64,000 nucleotides of DNA from Enterobacter ludwigii (GTDB lineage Bacteria; Pseudomonadota; Gammaproteobacteria; Enterobacterales; Enterobacteriaceae), in the NCBI RefSeq assembly GCF_001750725.1, contig NZ_CP017279.1:744001-808000 (forward strand). Direction: 5' to 3'. This document shows, piece by piece, positions 45,939 through 56,181 of the stretch; within the stretch, counting starts at the first letter, position 1; each line of letters begins with the position of its first letter. The position numbers and the translations under genes are program-made. The notes beneath the pieces are model-generated. The model made no database searches. It was not told the DNA's origin and saw only the letters and a program-made list of their open reading frames with translations.

Positions 45939-45958
45939 TAACGAAACACAGGAGCAGT

Positions 45959-46606
45959 ATGAACTATCGTATTATTCCGGTTACTGCATTCTCCCAGAAT
46001 TGTTCATTAATCTGGTGTGAGCAAACCAAACTGGCCGCGCTTGTCGATCCCGGCGGTGACGCTGAGAAAATCAAGCAGGAAGTCGCTGATAGCGGTGTCA
46101 CGCTGATGCAGATTTTACTGACGCATGGTCATCTTGATCATGTTGGTGCGGCGGCGGAGCTGGCACAGCACTTCGGTGTGCCTGTGATCGGTCCGGAAAA
46201 AGAAGATGAGTTCTGGCTGCAGGGTTTACCAGCCCAGAGCCGCATGTTTGGCCTTGATGAGTGTCTGCCCCTGACGCCCGATCGCTGGCTAAATGAAGGA
46301 GAGCGCGTTAACGTAGGGAATGTGACTTTGCAGGTGTTGCATTGTCCTGGGCATACGCCAGGCCATATTGTCTTCTTTGATGACCAGTCCCGTCTGCTGA
46401 TTTCCGGCGATGTGATTTTCAAAGGTGGCGTAGGACGCAGCGATTTTCCACGTGGCGACCACGGACAGCTGATTCAGTCGATTAAACAGAAGTTGTTGCC
46501 GCTGGGCGATGATGTGACGTTTATCCCTGGACACGGTCCGATGTCGACGCTGGGTTATGAACGACTCCATAACCCGTTCCTTCAGGACGAAATGCCTGTC
46601 TGGTAA
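45959..46606 (+). CDS. gloC: Type II glyoxalase YcbL (GloC)
   Basis: Metallo-beta-lactamase-fold hydrolase that splits S-lactoylglutathione in methylglyoxal detoxification; a second, minor glyoxalase II beside GloB in E. coli. The 215 residues have the metal motif THGHLDH at 55-61, then HCPGHTPGH near 122-130 and a SGDVIF metal-bridging Asp near 145. It starts 20 bases after mepK with AGGAGCAGT upstream, so the two share a transcript. A terminator follows. Confidence 0.93.
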   Translation: MNYRIIPVTAFSQNCSLIWCEQTKLAALVDPGGDAEKIKQEVADSGVTLMQILLTHGHLDHVGAAAELAQHFGVPVIGPEKEDEFWLQGLPAQSRMFGLDECLPLTPDRWLNEGERVNVGNVTLQVLHCPGHTPGHIVFFDDQSRLLISGDVIFKGGVGRSDFPRGDHGQLIQSIKQKLLPLGDDVTFIPGHGPMSTLGYERLHNPFLQDEMPVW

Positions 46607-46613
46607 CCAGAAT

Positions 46614-46645
46614 AAAAAAAAGCCTGCATTACGCAGGCTTTTTTT
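46614..46645. terminator. Bidirectional terminator between ycbL and aspC
   Basis: AGCCTGC and GCAGGCT pair around ATTAC, flanked by A and T runs on either side. It serves ycbL on the plus strand and aspC on the minus strand. Confidence 0.93.
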
Positions 46646-46656
46646 ATGGGTGCAAT

Positions 46657-47847
46657 TTACAGCACGGCGACGATGGCTTCGCACAGCGGCGCCATATTGT
46701 CTGGGGTCATGCCTGCAACGTTGACGCGGCCAGACGCCACGGCGTAGACGCCAAACTCTTCACGCAGACGCAGAACCTGTTCTTTGGTCAGGCCGCTGAA
46801 AGAGAACATACCGTTCTGCTTAATAATAAAGCTGAAGTCACGGTCAGCGCCTTTCTCCGCAAGGGTGTTCACAAACAGCAGACGCATGCGCTGAATACGC
46901 TGACGCATATCGTTCAGCTCTTGTTCCCAGATAGCGCGCAGTGCATCGTTGCTCAGGATAGTCGCAACGACAGAGGCACCGTGTGCAGGCGGGTTAGAGT
47001 AGTTAGCGCGGATCACGGATTTCATCTGGCTGAATGCACGATCAACGGTTTCAGTGTTCGCCGCAACCAGCGTACAGGCACCGACACGCTCATTGTAAAG
47101 ACCGAAGTTCTTGGAGTAAGAGCTTGCCACGATCAGTTCCTGATGCACGGCAGCAAAAGCGCGCAGGCCTTCCGCGTCTTCTTCCAGACCACGGGCGAAG
47201 CCCTGGTATGCAAAGTCAAACAGCGGCAGCCAGCCTTTTTCTACGGAGAGCTTCGCCAGCTGTTCCCACTGTTCCAGTGTTGGATCAATACCGGTTGGGT
47301 TGTGGCAGCAGCCGTGGAACAGCACCACATCACCCGCCTGAGCCTCGTTCAGGCTGGCCAGCAGACCGTCGAAGTCCAGAGAGTGGTTAGCCGCGTCGTA
47401 GTAAGCATATTCGCGTACTTCCAGGCCTGCAGAGTTGAATACGCTCTTGTGGTTTGGCCAGCTTGGGTTGCTCACCCAGACACGCTTAACAGAGGTGTTT
47501 TTCGCAAGGAAATCCGCCGCGACGCGCAGCGCGCCGGTACCGCCAGGGGTCTGTGCTGTACGCGCACGCTTGTCGCTCACAATTGCACTGCCTTTGCCGA
47601 ACAGCAGTTCCTGAGTGCAACGACCAAATTCAGGGATACCATCAATACCGAGGTAATTTTTGGTGGTTTCATTTTCCAGCAGATACTGCTCAGCTTTTTT
47701 AACGCTGGTCAGCACCGGGGTTTTGCCGGTTTCATCTTTATATACACCAATACCCAGGTTGATTTTACCAGGGCGGTCGTCGGCACGAAACAGATCGGCC
47801 AGGCCCAGAATAGGGTCGGCAGGAGCGGCGGTAATGTTCTCAAACAT
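46657..47847 (-). CDS. aspC: Aspartate aminotransferase
   Basis: PLP enzyme that exchanges amino groups between aspartate and 2-oxoglutarate and also transaminates aromatic acids. The 396 residues equal the E. coli protein. The PLP lysine is Lys246 in [14 protein letters not shown], and PGGTGALR near 101-108 binds the cofactor phosphate. GGAACTTCG lies upstream of the ATG. The promoter should lie between 47848 and the ompF terminator at 47977. No convincing operator was placed there. Confidence 0.97.
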   Translation of the reverse strand: MFENITAAPADPILGLADLFRADDRPGKINLGIGVYKDETGKTPVLTSVKKAEQYLLENETTKNYLGIDGIPEFGRCTQELLFGKGSAIVSDKRARTAQTPGGTGALRVAADFLAKNTSVKRVWVSNPSWPNHKSVFNSAGLEVREYAYYDAANHSLDFDGLLASLNEAQAGDVVLFHGCCHNPTGIDPTLEQWEQLAKLSVEKGWLPLFDFAYQGFARGLEEDAEGLRAFAAVHQELIVASSYSKNFGLYNERVGACTLVAANTETVDRAFSQMKSVIRANYSNPPAHGASVVATILSNDALRAIWEQELNDMRQRIQRMRLLFVNTLAEKGADRDFSFIIKQNGMFSFSGLTKEQVLRLREEFGVYAVASGRVNVAGMTPDNMAPLCEAIVAVL

Positions 47848-47976
47848 GACGAAGTTCCATTGTGATTACAGAAGTGAAATCCGCTATCAGGTTAACGGTA
47901 GATTTACAAAATGCCAACCGTTTGCGACAAAAAGCGTGCGGCTTTTCAAAAGTCGCCATTTTTTGCTATCAGACAT

Positions 47977-48002
47977 AAAAAAAACAGGGCCGAAGCCCTG
48001 TT
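47977..48002 (-). terminator. ompF terminator
   Basis: On the minus strand, AACAGGGC, loop TTCG, GCCCTGTT and a run of T. It lies about 30 bases past the ompF stop. Confidence 0.93.
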
Positions 48003-48032
48003 CATTAAGCATATAACAAAGTGGTGTACTGA

Positions 48033-49121
48033 TTAGAACTGGTAGGTCACAGCCATTGCAACCTGGTCGTCTTTACCGTTCACGATACCTACGCTACGAG
48101 AGTAGTCGGTGTCGTCGATCAGGTTCAGCTGGTAATCAACATAGATGTTGAAGTTTTTGTTGAAGTAGTAAGTTGCACCCAGTTCAACGAATTTCTGCAG
48201 GTCAGCATCGCCGCCAGCGAAGGTGCCACGTTGTGCAAGGTTTTTACCTTTAGACTGCACGTAGGACACGGATGGGCGCAGACCGAAGTCGAACTGGTAC
48301 TGAGCGATAACTTCGAAGTTCTGCGTTTTGTTTGCGAAAGAACCGTCGTCTTCACGGGTCATGTTACGCGTTTCAGCATAGGTGGTTGCCAGGTAGATGT
48401 TGTTCGCATCGTATTTAGCACCAACAGCCCATGCTTCCGCTTTCTCGCCTTTGCCGTCTGCGGATTGCCCGTCAGTACGGTCAGAGTTGCTGTATGCGCC
48501 GATCAGGCCGAAACCTTCACCGAACTCATAACCTACAGAGGTACCGAAACCGTCACCGTTAGCGGTTCTCACGTCAGTACGCTCGTTTTTGCCCTGATAC
48601 TGCAGGCCCAGGCTCAGACCGTCAACCAGACCGAAGAAGTCAGAGTTGCGGTAAGTCAGGAGACCAGAGTTACGGCCAGTCATGAAGTTGTCAGAGTAGT
48701 TTGCCCAGGTCATACCTGAGAAAGATGGCGCCATATCGGTGTAAGATTCTACGTCGTATACGATACCGTAGTTACGGCCGTAGTCGATGGAACCTGCATC
48801 ACCTGCTTTCAGACCGGCGAACGCCAGACGGGTACGCTGAGTCTGGTTGCTTTCTGCCTGGCTTGCCAGAGCACGGTATTCCCACTGACCGAAACCAGTC
48901 AGTTGGTCGTTAATTTGAGTCTCGCCTTTGAAACCGATCTGAGCATAGGTAGCGTCGTTGCTGTCAGTGTTGTCACCAGAGGTAACGAAGTCGTGCTCAC
49001 CAACCACTTTCCCGTACAGATCCAGTTTGTTGCCGCTTTTGTTATAGATTTCTGCAGCGTTAGCTGCACCGGCTACCAGCAGGGCAGGGATTACCACTGC
49101 CAGAATATTGCGCTTCATCAT
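48033..49121 (-). CDS. ompF: Outer-membrane porin OmpF
   Basis: Trimeric general porin for small hydrophilic solutes and a main entry route for beta-lactams. The 362 residues have a 22-residue signal peptide ([22 protein letters not shown]), a 16-strand barrel and the terminal Phe of YQF. The constriction loop 3 reads [11 protein letters not shown] rather than the PEFGG of E. coli OmpF; this resembles Salmonella OmpF and Klebsiella OmpK35 as I remember them. The start region GAGGGTAATAAATA before two ATG codons equals that of E. coli ompF, including the part bound by MicF RNA. Gene order asnS-ompF-aspC supports OmpF over OmpC. Confidence 0.93.
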   Translation of the reverse strand: MMKRNILAVVIPALLVAGAANAAEIYNKSGNKLDLYGKVVGEHDFVTSGDNTDSNDATYAQIGFKGETQINDQLTGFGQWEYRALASQAESNQTQRTRLAFAGLKAGDAGSIDYGRNYGIVYDVESYTDMAPSFSGMTWANYSDNFMTGRNSGLLTYRNSDFFGLVDGLSLGLQYQGKNERTDVRTANGDGFGTSVGYEFGEGFGLIGAYSNSDRTDGQSADGKGEKAEAWAVGAKYDANNIYLATTYAETRNMTREDDGSFANKTQNFEVIAQYQFDFGLRPSVSYVQSKGKNLAQRGTFAGGDADLQKFVELGATYYFNKNFNIYVDYQLNLIDDTDYSRSVGIVNGKDDQVAMAVTYQF

Positions 49122-49238
49122 TATTTATTACCCTCATTGGTTTTTTTATGACACTCGCCACTGCCGTCAATAAATTCTGTCAATAAATATTTCCGGAACT
49201 ATTGATGAGAGTTAGGTGTCTTTATGTATCTGACAGGC

Positions 49239-49325
49239 ATCTTTCCATTCATAGAACCGTTTCGCTAGCCTGAAAGTGCTACAATTCTCAAGATTAAGTT
49301 ACAAAAAGAAATCATGTGTAACTAA
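49239..49325 (-). promoter_or_regulatory. ompF promoter and proximal OmpR boxes
   Basis: On the minus strand, AAAGAT (49244-49239) is the -10 and CTAGCG (49268-49263) the poor -35, matching E. coli ompF. Upstream, 49275-49325 contains TTTTTGTAAC (49307-49298) and GTTAC (49322-49318), elements of OmpR binding sequences. The weak -35 and the boxes directly upstream fit OmpR-dependent activation. The leader between promoter and gene is about 110 bases. Confidence 0.75.
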
Positions 49326-49680
49326 ATGTGTATTTTTCGGAACTTTGTGAACCACCTCAAATTTCAGCGTCCACTGGCGAATTAAACGGCAGATACTTTG
49401 ATATCTATATGAAAAGCTTATAATTAATTTAGATAAAGGCAATTCGTATAAACAGAAGCCAAACGGCTCATTTTTTCTTATGACCCGAAAAAGACTTCTG
49501 GATGGCTGTAAAACTGGTTGAATTTTGTGCTATTGCTTCAGATTGCAATAAGCGCAATAAGAATAGGGTTTATTTTTTGTGCGTAGATGTTTCGTGGAAA
49601 CAAAACGTAACAGGTAGTGGTTGTAACGGGGTTGTGGTTTAAAAATGCTGACTTTGCGCTGACGAAAACTGACAATGCAG
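49326..49680 (-). promoter_or_regulatory. Distal ompF control region with remote OmpR-like pair
   Basis: No gene is visible in this AT-rich stretch between the ompF promoter and the asnS terminator. GTAAC occurs at 49607-49611 and again at 49623-49627, about 370-390 bases upstream of the ompF start. That is close to where E. coli has the remote OmpR site F4 used for repression by looping. IHF sites are expected between, but were not placed. Confidence 0.45.
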
Positions 49681-49683
49681 AAT

Positions 49684-49712
49684 AAAATAATGGCCAGCAA
49701 TTGCTGGCCATT
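49684..49712 (-). terminator. asnS terminator
   Basis: A perfect 24-base palindrome at 49689-49712, centred on AATT, lies 15 bases past the asnS stop on the minus strand and is followed by a T-rich stretch interrupted by A. Confidence 0.75.
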
Positions 49713-49726
49713 TGTTATTCAGTCGA

Positions 49727-51127
49727 TTAGAAACTGGCGTTACGCGGTGTGCGTGGGAATGGAATAACGTCACGGACGTTCTGAACACCGGTGACATAGG
49801 CGATCAGACGCTCAAAGCCCAGACCAAAACCGGCATGCGGGACGGTACCGTAACGGCGTAAATCGCGATACCAGCTGTAATCCGCAGGATTAAGGCCCAT
49901 CTCTTCCATGCGTGCGTCCAGTACGTCAAGACGCTCTTCACGCTGAGAACCACCGATGATTTCACCAATGCCCGGTGCCAGGACGTCCATCGCCGCAACG
50001 GTTTTACCGTCTTCGTTAAGGCGCATATAGAAGGCCTTAATGTCTTTCGGGTAGTTTTTCACCACAACCGGTGCTTTGAAGTGCTTCTCGGCTAGGTAAC
50101 GCTCGTGCTCAGACGCCAGGTCAACGCCCCAGTAAACCGGGTTCTCAAACTTCTCACCGCATTTCTCGAGGATGGCCACCGCGTCGGTGTAGTCCACCTG
50201 CGCGAAATCTGCTGAGACGAAACGCTCCAGACGTGCGACTGCATCGCTGTCGACACGCTCTGCGAAGAATTTCATGTCATCAGGACGCTCTTCCAGCACC
50301 GCTTTGAAGACATATTTCAGCATCGCTTCTGCCAGACCCGCGACATCATCCAGATCTGCGAACGCCACTTCAGGCTCCAGCATCCAGAATTCCGCCAGGT
50401 GACGGCTGGTGTTGGAGTTTTCTGCACGGAAGGTAGGACCAAAGGTGTAGATTTTGGACAGCGCGCAGGCGTAAGTTTCACCGTTGAGCTGACCAGAAAC
50501 CGTCAGGAAGGCCTCTTTACCGAAGAAGTCTTTGTCATAGTCCACTTTACCTTCTGGCGTACGCGGCAGGTTTTCCATGTCCAGCGTAGAAACGCGGAAC
50601 ATTTCACCCGCACCTTCCGTATCGGACGCAGTGATCAGTGGAGTAGACACCCAGAAATAACCCTGCTCATCGAAGAAACGATGCAGCGCCTGCGCCAGCG
50701 TATGACGCACGCGGGCAACCGCACCAATCAGGTTGGTGCGTGGACGCAGGTGCGCCACTTCACGCAGGTATTCGATGCTGTGACGTTTTGCCGCCATTGG
50801 GTAGGTGTCGGGATCTTCAACCCAGCCAGTGACTTCAATGGCTGAGGCCTGAATTTCGAAACTCTGACCCTGACCAGGTGATGCCACAACAACACCGGTT
50901 ACGATAACGGAACAACCCGTTGTCAGGCGCAGAACGTCATCATTGTAATTGGGCAGAGAATTATTAATGACGGCCTGTACAGGATCAAAGCAGGAACCGT
51001 CATAGACGGCAAGGAAGGAGATGCCAGCTTTAGAATCTCGGCGAGTACGCACCCATCCGCGCACGATGACTTCTTGGTCAACGGCGACACGGCCCTGGAG
51101 TACGTCGGCTACAGGCACAACGCTCAT
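49727..51127 (-). CDS. asnS: Asparaginyl-tRNA synthetase
   Basis: Class IIb synthetase that charges tRNA-Asn. The 466 residues have an N-terminal OB-fold anticodon-binding domain (about 15-110), motif 2 [20 protein letters not shown] and motif 3 [15 protein letters not shown]. The frame opens 15 codons further upstream, but the ATG at 51127 gives [12 protein letters not shown] with GAGAGAATATT upstream. It is transcribed in the same direction as ompF and pncB, but separated by its own terminator and promoter. Confidence 0.97.
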   Translation of the reverse strand: MSVVPVADVLQGRVAVDQEVIVRGWVRTRRDSKAGISFLAVYDGSCFDPVQAVINNSLPNYNDDVLRLTTGCSVIVTGVVVASPGQGQSFEIQASAIEVTGWVEDPDTYPMAAKRHSIEYLREVAHLRPRTNLIGAVARVRHTLAQALHRFFDEQGYFWVSTPLITASDTEGAGEMFRVSTLDMENLPRTPEGKVDYDKDFFGKEAFLTVSGQLNGETYACALSKIYTFGPTFRAENSNTSRHLAEFWMLEPEVAFADLDDVAGLAEAMLKYVFKAVLEERPDDMKFFAERVDSDAVARLERFVSADFAQVDYTDAVAILEKCGEKFENPVYWGVDLASEHERYLAEKHFKAPVVVKNYPKDIKAFYMRLNEDGKTVAAMDVLAPGIGEIIGGSQREERLDVLDARMEEMGLNPADYSWYRDLRRYGTVPHAGFGLGFERLIAYVTGVQNVRDVIPFPRTPRNASF

Positions 51128-51192
51128 AATATTCTCTCTGTTAATAGTCGGAAAAAATAAACACTTGTCCACCCTTACTGGGGGGGATATCT

Positions 51193-51220
51193 ATGTTACC
51201 TGGCATCCGCCATCAGACAA
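51193..51220 (-). promoter_or_regulatory. Candidate asnS promoter
   Basis: On the minus strand, TTGTCT (51220-51215) and TAACAT (51198-51193) are 16 bases apart, about 65 bases before the asnS start. Confidence 0.4.
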
Positions 51221-51269
51221 GCAGATTTCGCAGTCAAAAGAGAAGAATTAAGAAATAAATTGAGGAGAG

Positions 51270-51288
51270 GGGAGCCTGAAAGGCTCCC
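51270..51288 (-). terminator. Hairpin after pncB
   Basis: GGGAGCC and GGCTCCC pair around a five-base loop, nine bases past the pncB stop on the minus strand. The sequence after it is C/T-rich rather than a pure T-run, so termination is probably moderate. Confidence 0.6.
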
Positions 51289-51296
51289 GAAAGCGG

Positions 51297-52499
51297 TTAA
51301 CTGGCTTTTTTGATCTGCGGCAGATCGAATGCTTTGCGTAATGCGCGCACAAAGGCTTTGTCATGGCAGATGGTTTTACCGGGGCTATCGGAGAGCTTCG
51401 CTACCGGCTTACCGTTACATTCCACCAGTTTTATCACGATGTTCAGAGGTTTTACCTGAGGGATGTCGCAGGTCAGGCGGGTGCCAATCCCAAAGCTTAG
51501 GTTAATTCTGGAGGTGAAATGACGATAGAGATTGACCGCTTTCGCCAGATCGAGGTTATCAGAGAAGACCAGCACCTTGCTCATTGGGTCAATGCCCAGT
51601 TTTTCGTAATGGGCAATGGCCTTTTCACCCCATTCAACCGGATCCCCGGAATCATGGCGTAATCCCTGATAACGTTCGGCAAATTCAGGGCCAAAATCAC
51701 GCAGGAACGCGTCCATCGTAATACAGTCGGTAAGCGCGATGCCCAGTTGATTGGGATATTCTTCCAGCCACGCGGCCAGTGCGGCACGCTGGCTGTTTGC
51801 CAGGTCCGGGCTTATCTGCTGATGCGCCTGGAACCACTCATGCGCCTGGGTACCCATTGGGGTCAGATCCAGACGACGTGCCAGATCGTAGTTGCTGGTG
51901 CCCACGAACCACGGCTCCTGCTGCAGACGCTTCACAATAGCCTGCTGCACTTCGCGAGAGAAACGGCGACGCGTGCCAAAATCCATCAGGCGGAAGCGGG
52001 ACATATCCAGCCCTTCGGTCAGCGTTGAGAATGCGGCCAGTTTATTTTCCAGCGACGCGACCGCCTGCTCAACGCCGGTTTCCGGCGAACGGTAGCGGTG
52101 GGCCAGTTCACTGATCACCGCGAGAAGTGGAACTTCCCACATGATCACTTCACGCCACGGGCCTTCAAGACGAATATCCAGCTTGCCGTTATCATTGACC
52201 ACGGTCACCTGCTCCGGCTTATAGCGGAAATCGCGCAGCCAGTTCAGGTAGTCAGCTTTAAAGAAGGGCAGGCCAGAGAGCCACTGATATTCGTCGTCCT
52301 GCAGCGTCAGATGCTGCATAGCATCGACCTGTTCACGAATGGAGTCTGCGTAGATACCGAGCAAGTCGTCACCACGGCAGCGGAATTCCGCCGCGACATG
52401 GACGTCATAGTAATGGTGGAAAACGGCTTGCTGCATATGCAGTTTATACGCGTCGGTATCCAGCAATGTATGCAGAACAGGAGAAGCGAATTGAGTCAT
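51297..52499 (-). CDS. pncB: Nicotinate phosphoribosyltransferase
   Basis: First step of the Preiss-Handler NAD salvage route, turning nicotinate and PRPP into nicotinate mononucleotide. The 400 residues equal the E. coli enzyme, with [14 protein letters not shown] near the N-terminus, [24 protein letters not shown] in the middle (it includes the histidine that is phosphorylated in this family) and SDNLDLAKA for phosphate binding. The frame is open 16 codons upstream, but the ATG at 52499 gives the conserved [14 protein letters not shown] NadR box lies at its promoter. Confidence 0.96.
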   Translation of the reverse strand: MTQFASPVLHTLLDTDAYKLHMQQAVFHHYYDVHVAAEFRCRGDDLLGIYADSIREQVDAMQHLTLQDDEYQWLSGLPFFKADYLNWLRDFRYKPEQVTVVNDNGKLDIRLEGPWREVIMWEVPLLAVISELAHRYRSPETGVEQAVASLENKLAAFSTLTEGLDMSRFRLMDFGTRRRFSREVQQAIVKRLQQEPWFVGTSNYDLARRLDLTPMGTQAHEWFQAHQQISPDLANSQRAALAAWLEEYPNQLGIALTDCITMDAFLRDFGPEFAERYQGLRHDSGDPVEWGEKAIAHYEKLGIDPMSKVLVFSDNLDLAKAVNLYRHFTSRINLSFGIGTRLTCDIPQVKPLNIVIKLVECNGKPVAKLSDSPGKTICHDKAFVRALRKAFDLPQIKKAS

Positions 52500-52528
52500 A
52501 GGTGCGCAGTAGCATCCTCTCACAGGAG

Positions 52529-52559
52529 CGTTTAGTACAATAAACAACTCCGGAGTATA
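52529..52559 (-). promoter_or_regulatory. pncB promoter with NadR operator
   Basis: Read on the minus strand, TGTTTA-TTGTAC-TAAACG at 52546-52529 matches the NadR operator TGTTTA-N6-TAAACA with one change. TATACT at 52559-52554 is a good -10 just upstream, so the operator would cover the transcription start and block pncB when NAD is plentiful. The rest of the 255-base divergent gap up to pepN shows no gene. Confidence 0.8.
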
Positions 52560-52754
52560 CCTTGTTTAGTGATTTATTGAACCCCGATCACAACATAAGC
52601 GCTCTTTATGGTCGAGGGCATTTTGTGCCCCGTGTTATACAAATGTAGCGAAAAAGGTGTTTGTACCTGAAAAGATGAACATTCTGCATAGCGCGTTTTA
52701 CACAACAGGAATAGACTGGATTCGTTATTCGACAAACGATGCATAAGGTTTTCT

Positions 52755-55367
52755 ATGACACAACAGCCACAAGCCAAATACCGCCACGACTACCGTGCGC
52801 CGGATTACCTGATTAGCGATATCGATCTGACTTTTGACCTGGATGCCACTAAAACCGTTGTCACGGCGGTAAGCCAGCTCACACGCCAGAGCGCGACGGC
52901 TGTGCCGCTGCGTCTGGATGGTGAAGACCTGACGCTGGTCTCCGTGCAGATCAATGATCAAGCATGGTCTGACTATAAAATAGAAGGCAACCAGCTGATT
53001 ATCGACAACCTGCCGGAACGCTTTACGCTGCGCATCGTGAATGAAATCAGCCCGGCTGCCAACACGGCGCTGGAAGGGCTTTACCAGTCTGGCGTGGCCC
53101 TGTGCACCCAGTGTGAGGCCGAAGGTTTCCGCCACATTACCTGGTATCTTGACCGCCCGGACGTGCTGGCACGCTTTACAACGAAAATCATCGCCGATAA
53201 AACCCTCTATCCGTTCCTGCTTTCCAACGGCAACCGCGTAGGTGAAGGCGAGCTGGAAAACGGTCGCCACTGGGTACAGTGGCAGGATCCGTTTCCGAAA
53301 CCGTGTTACCTGTTTGCGCTGGTGGCGGGTGATTTCGACGTGCTGCGTGATACGTTCAAAACCCGTTCAGGCCGCGACGTCGCGCTGGAGTTGTTCGTCG
53401 ACCGCGGCAACCTGGACCGCGCGCCATGGGCGATGACCTCGCTTATCAACTCCATGAAGTGGGATGAAGAGCGCTTTGGCCTCGAGTATGACCTCGACAT
53501 CTATATGATCGTTGCTGTCGACTTCTTCAACATGGGCGCGATGGAGAATAAAGGTCTTAACGTCTTTAACTCCAAATACGTGCTGGCACGTACCGATACC
53601 GCGACCGATAAAGATTACCTGGATATTGAACGCGTCATCGGACACGAGTATTTCCATAACTGGACCGGAAACCGCGTCACCTGCCGTGACTGGTTCCAGC
53701 TGAGCCTGAAAGAGGGCCTGACCGTCTTCCGTGACCAGGAGTTCAGTTCCGATCTGGGTTCCCGTGCGGTGAACCGCATTAACAACGTGCGCACCATGCG
53801 TGGCCTGCAGTTTGCGGAAGATGCCAGCCCAATGGCACACCCTATCCGTCCCGATAAAGTCATCGAGATGAATAACTTCTACACCCTGACGGTGTACGAA
53901 AAAGGGGCGGAAATTATCCGTATGATCCATACCCTGCTGGGTGAAGAGAACTTCCAGAAAGGGATGCAGCTCTACTTCGAGCGTCATGACGGCAGCGCAG
54001 CCACCTGCGACGATTTTGTGCAAGCGATGGAGGATGCGTCTAATGTCGATCTTTCCCATTTCCGCCGCTGGTACAGCCAGGCCGGGACGCCGATTGTCAC
54101 CGTCAAAGACGACTACAATCCGGAAACCGAGCAGTACACCCTGACCATCAGCCAGCGCACGCCGCCAACGGCAGAGCAGGAAGAAAAACACCCGCTGCAC
54201 ATTCCGTTCAGTATTGAACTGTATGACAACGAGGGTAACGTGATCCCGCTGCAGAAGGGCGGTCATCCGGTCCACCACGTCCTGAACGTGACCCAGGCGG
54301 AACAAACCTTTATCTTTGATAACGTCTATTTCCAGCCGGTTCCCGCGCTGCTGTGTGAATTCTCTGCGCCCGTGAAACTGGAGTATAAGTGGAGTGACCA
54401 GCAACTGACGTTCCTGATGCGCCATGCGCGCAATGACTTCTCACGCTGGGATGCGGCGCAAAGCCTGCTGGCGACCTACATCAAGCTGAACGTTAATCGT
54501 CATCAGCAGGGCCAGCCGCTGTCGCTGCCGGTTCACGTTGCGGACGCATTCCGCGCAGTCCTGCTGGATGAGAAGATTGACCCGGCGCTGGCGGCTGAAA
54601 TTCTGACGTTGCCATCCGCAGGCGAAATCGCCGAACTGTTCGACATCATCGATCCGATTGCCATTGTGGCGGTGCGTGAAGCGCTGACCCGTACGCTGGC
54701 GAACGAGCTTGCAGACGAATTCCTCGCAATCTACAACGCCAATAAGCTTGACGCTTATCGTGTGGAACATGCTGACATCGGTAAACGTTCCCTGCGTAAC
54801 ACCTGCCTGCGTTATCTGGCCTTTGGTGAGCGCGAGCTGGCAAACACGCTGGTGAGCAAGCAGTATCACGAAGCAGACAACATGACCGACGCGCTGGCCG
54901 CCCTGGCTGCAAGTGTTGCCGCCGAACTGCCGTGCCGTGATGCGCTGATGCAGGAGTACGATGACAAGTGGCATCAGGATGGTCTGGTGATGGACAAGTG
55001 GTTCATCCTGCAGGCCACCAGCCCGGCGGCCGATGCCCTCAGCAATGTACGCAGTCTGCTGAAGCATCGCTCCTTCACCATGAGCAACCCAAACCGCGTA
55101 CGTTCCCTGATTGGTGCGTTTGCCAGCAGCAACCCGGCGGCGTTCCATGCGGAAGATGGCAGCGGTTATCAGTTTATGGTGGAAATGTTGACCGAGCTGA
55201 ACAGCCGTAACCCACAGGTGGCGTCACGCCTGATTGAGCCGCTGATCCGTCTGAAACGCTATGATGCACAGCGCCAGGCGAAAATGCGTGCTGCGCTTGA
55301 GCAACTGAAAGGGCTGGAAAACCTGTCTGGCGATCTGTACGAGAAGATCGCTAAGGCACTGGCCTGA
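52755..55367 (+). CDS. pepN: Aminopeptidase N
   Basis: M1-family zinc aminopeptidase with broad N-terminal specificity, a main cytoplasmic peptidase. The 870 residues equal the E. coli enzyme. GAMEN near 261-265 recognises the substrate amino terminus. The zinc motif HEYFH at 297-301, with the downstream glutamate in KEGLTVFRD, binds the metal. The C-terminal helical domain follows. AAGGTTTTCT precedes the ATG. It is divergent from pncB and convergent with the ssu operon. Confidence 0.98.
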   Translation: MTQQPQAKYRHDYRAPDYLISDIDLTFDLDATKTVVTAVSQLTRQSATAVPLRLDGEDLTLVSVQINDQAWSDYKIEGNQLIIDNLPERFTLRIVNEISPAANTALEGLYQSGVALCTQCEAEGFRHITWYLDRPDVLARFTTKIIADKTLYPFLLSNGNRVGEGELENGRHWVQWQDPFPKPCYLFALVAGDFDVLRDTFKTRSGRDVALELFVDRGNLDRAPWAMTSLINSMKWDEERFGLEYDLDIYMIVAVDFFNMGAMENKGLNVFNSKYVLARTDTATDKDYLDIERVIGHEYFHNWTGNRVTCRDWFQLSLKEGLTVFRDQEFSSDLGSRAVNRINNVRTMRGLQFAEDASPMAHPIRPDKVIEMNNFYTLTVYEKGAEIIRMIHTLLGEENFQKGMQLYFERHDGSAATCDDFVQAMEDASNVDLSHFRRWYSQAGTPIVTVKDDYNPETEQYTLTISQRTPPTAEQEEKHPLHIPFSIELYDNEGNVIPLQKGGHPVHHVLNVTQAEQTFIFDNVYFQPVPALLCEFSAPVKLEYKWSDQQLTFLMRHARNDFSRWDAAQSLLATYIKLNVNRHQQGQPLSLPVHVADAFRAVLLDEKIDPALAAEILTLPSAGEIAELFDIIDPIAIVAVREALTRTLANELADEFLAIYNANKLDAYRVEHADIGKRSLRNTCLRYLAFGERELANTLVSKQYHEADNMTDALAALAASVAAELPCRDALMQEYDDKWHQDGLVMDKWFILQATSPAADALSNVRSLLKHRSFTMSNPNRVRSLIGAFASSNPAAFHAEDGSGYQFMVEMLTELNSRNPQVASRLIEPLIRLKRYDAQRQAKMRAALEQLKGLENLSGDLYEKIAKALA

Positions 55368-55377
55368 TCGAAAGACC

Positions 55378-55410
55378 CATCCTCCCTCTCCCCGTGGGAG
55401 AGGGAGGATG
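55378..55410. repeat. Perfect 33-base palindromic element between pepN and ssuB
   Basis: A perfect 15-base-pair stem rich in C/T on one arm and G/A on the other, with the loop CGT, fills the gap between the convergent genes. The core CCCTCTCCC with GGGAGAGGG resembles a short intergenic palindrome that I recall as common in Enterobacter and Klebsiella genomes. No T-run follows on either strand, so it is not a typical terminator, although it could block transcription or protect mRNA ends. Confidence 0.75.
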
Positions 55411-56181
55411 TCACCCGTGAGCCGTCATTAACGCTCGCTCGCTGACCCCGCGCTTCATCACCCGATTCAGCACTTCCGCCTCCAGCTCTGCCAGTCTTAC
55501 CGACCCTACGCGGCGCGGACGCGCAATATCGACCGTGACATCAAGACCGATTTTCCCTTCTTCTATTAGCAGCACGCGGTCTGCCATCGCGACGGCTTCG
55601 CTCACGTCATGCGTCACCAGAAGTACCGTAAAGCCATGCTTTTGCCAGAGTGCGGCAATCAGGTCCTGCATTTCGATTCGCGTCAGGGCGTCGAGTGCGC
55701 CGAGTGGTTCATCCAGCAGCAACAAGCCCGGACGATGTATCAGCGCCCGCGCCAGCGCCACGCGCTGCTTTTGCCCGCCGGAGAGCGCCGCAGGCCATTC
55801 ACCCGCACGGTTTTCCAGCCCTACGGCGGCCAGCGCCTGGCGGGCTTCATCCCGCCAGTTGCCGTTGAGGCCCAGTCCGACATTATCAATCACCGTTTTC
55901 CAGGGCAGCAGGCGCGCGTCCTGAAACATCATGCGGGTATCGTCCTGAATAGTGGCCAGCGGTGTCGCGCCTGCCAGAATTTCGCCGCCGTTGGGGGATT
56001 CCAGCCCGGCTAAAAGGCGTAACAACGTACTCTTGCCGCCGCCGCTGCGGCCCACAATGGCGACAAATTGTCCGGCAGGAATATGCAGGTCCAGCGCGTT
56101 GAGAATCGTGTTTTCGCCATAGCGCTTCGTGACACCGTTAAGGAGCAGCGGTGTACCCTGAGTCAGTCGGGCAGTATTCAT
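55411..56181 (-). CDS. ssuB: Aliphatic sulfonate ABC transporter, ATP-binding protein
   Basis: ATPase of the SsuABC importer for alkanesulfonates. The 256 residues have Walker A GRSGGGKS at 44-51, signature LSGGQKQR, Walker [13 protein letters not shown] and the switch His in [11 protein letters not shown]. The start overlaps the ssuC stop as ATGA. It is the last gene of ssuEADCB and ends just before the palindrome at 55378-55410. Confidence 0.96.
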   Translation of the reverse strand: MNTARLTQGTPLLLNGVTKRYGENTILNALDLHIPAGQFVAIVGRSGGGKSTLLRLLAGLESPNGGEILAGATPLATIQDDTRMMFQDARLLPWKTVIDNVGLGLNGNWRDEARQALAAVGLENRAGEWPAALSGGQKQRVALARALIHRPGLLLLDEPLGALDALTRIEMQDLIAALWQKHGFTVLLVTHDVSEAVAMADRVLLIEEGKIGLDVTVDIARPRRVGSVRLAELEAEVLNRVMKRGVSERALMTAHG

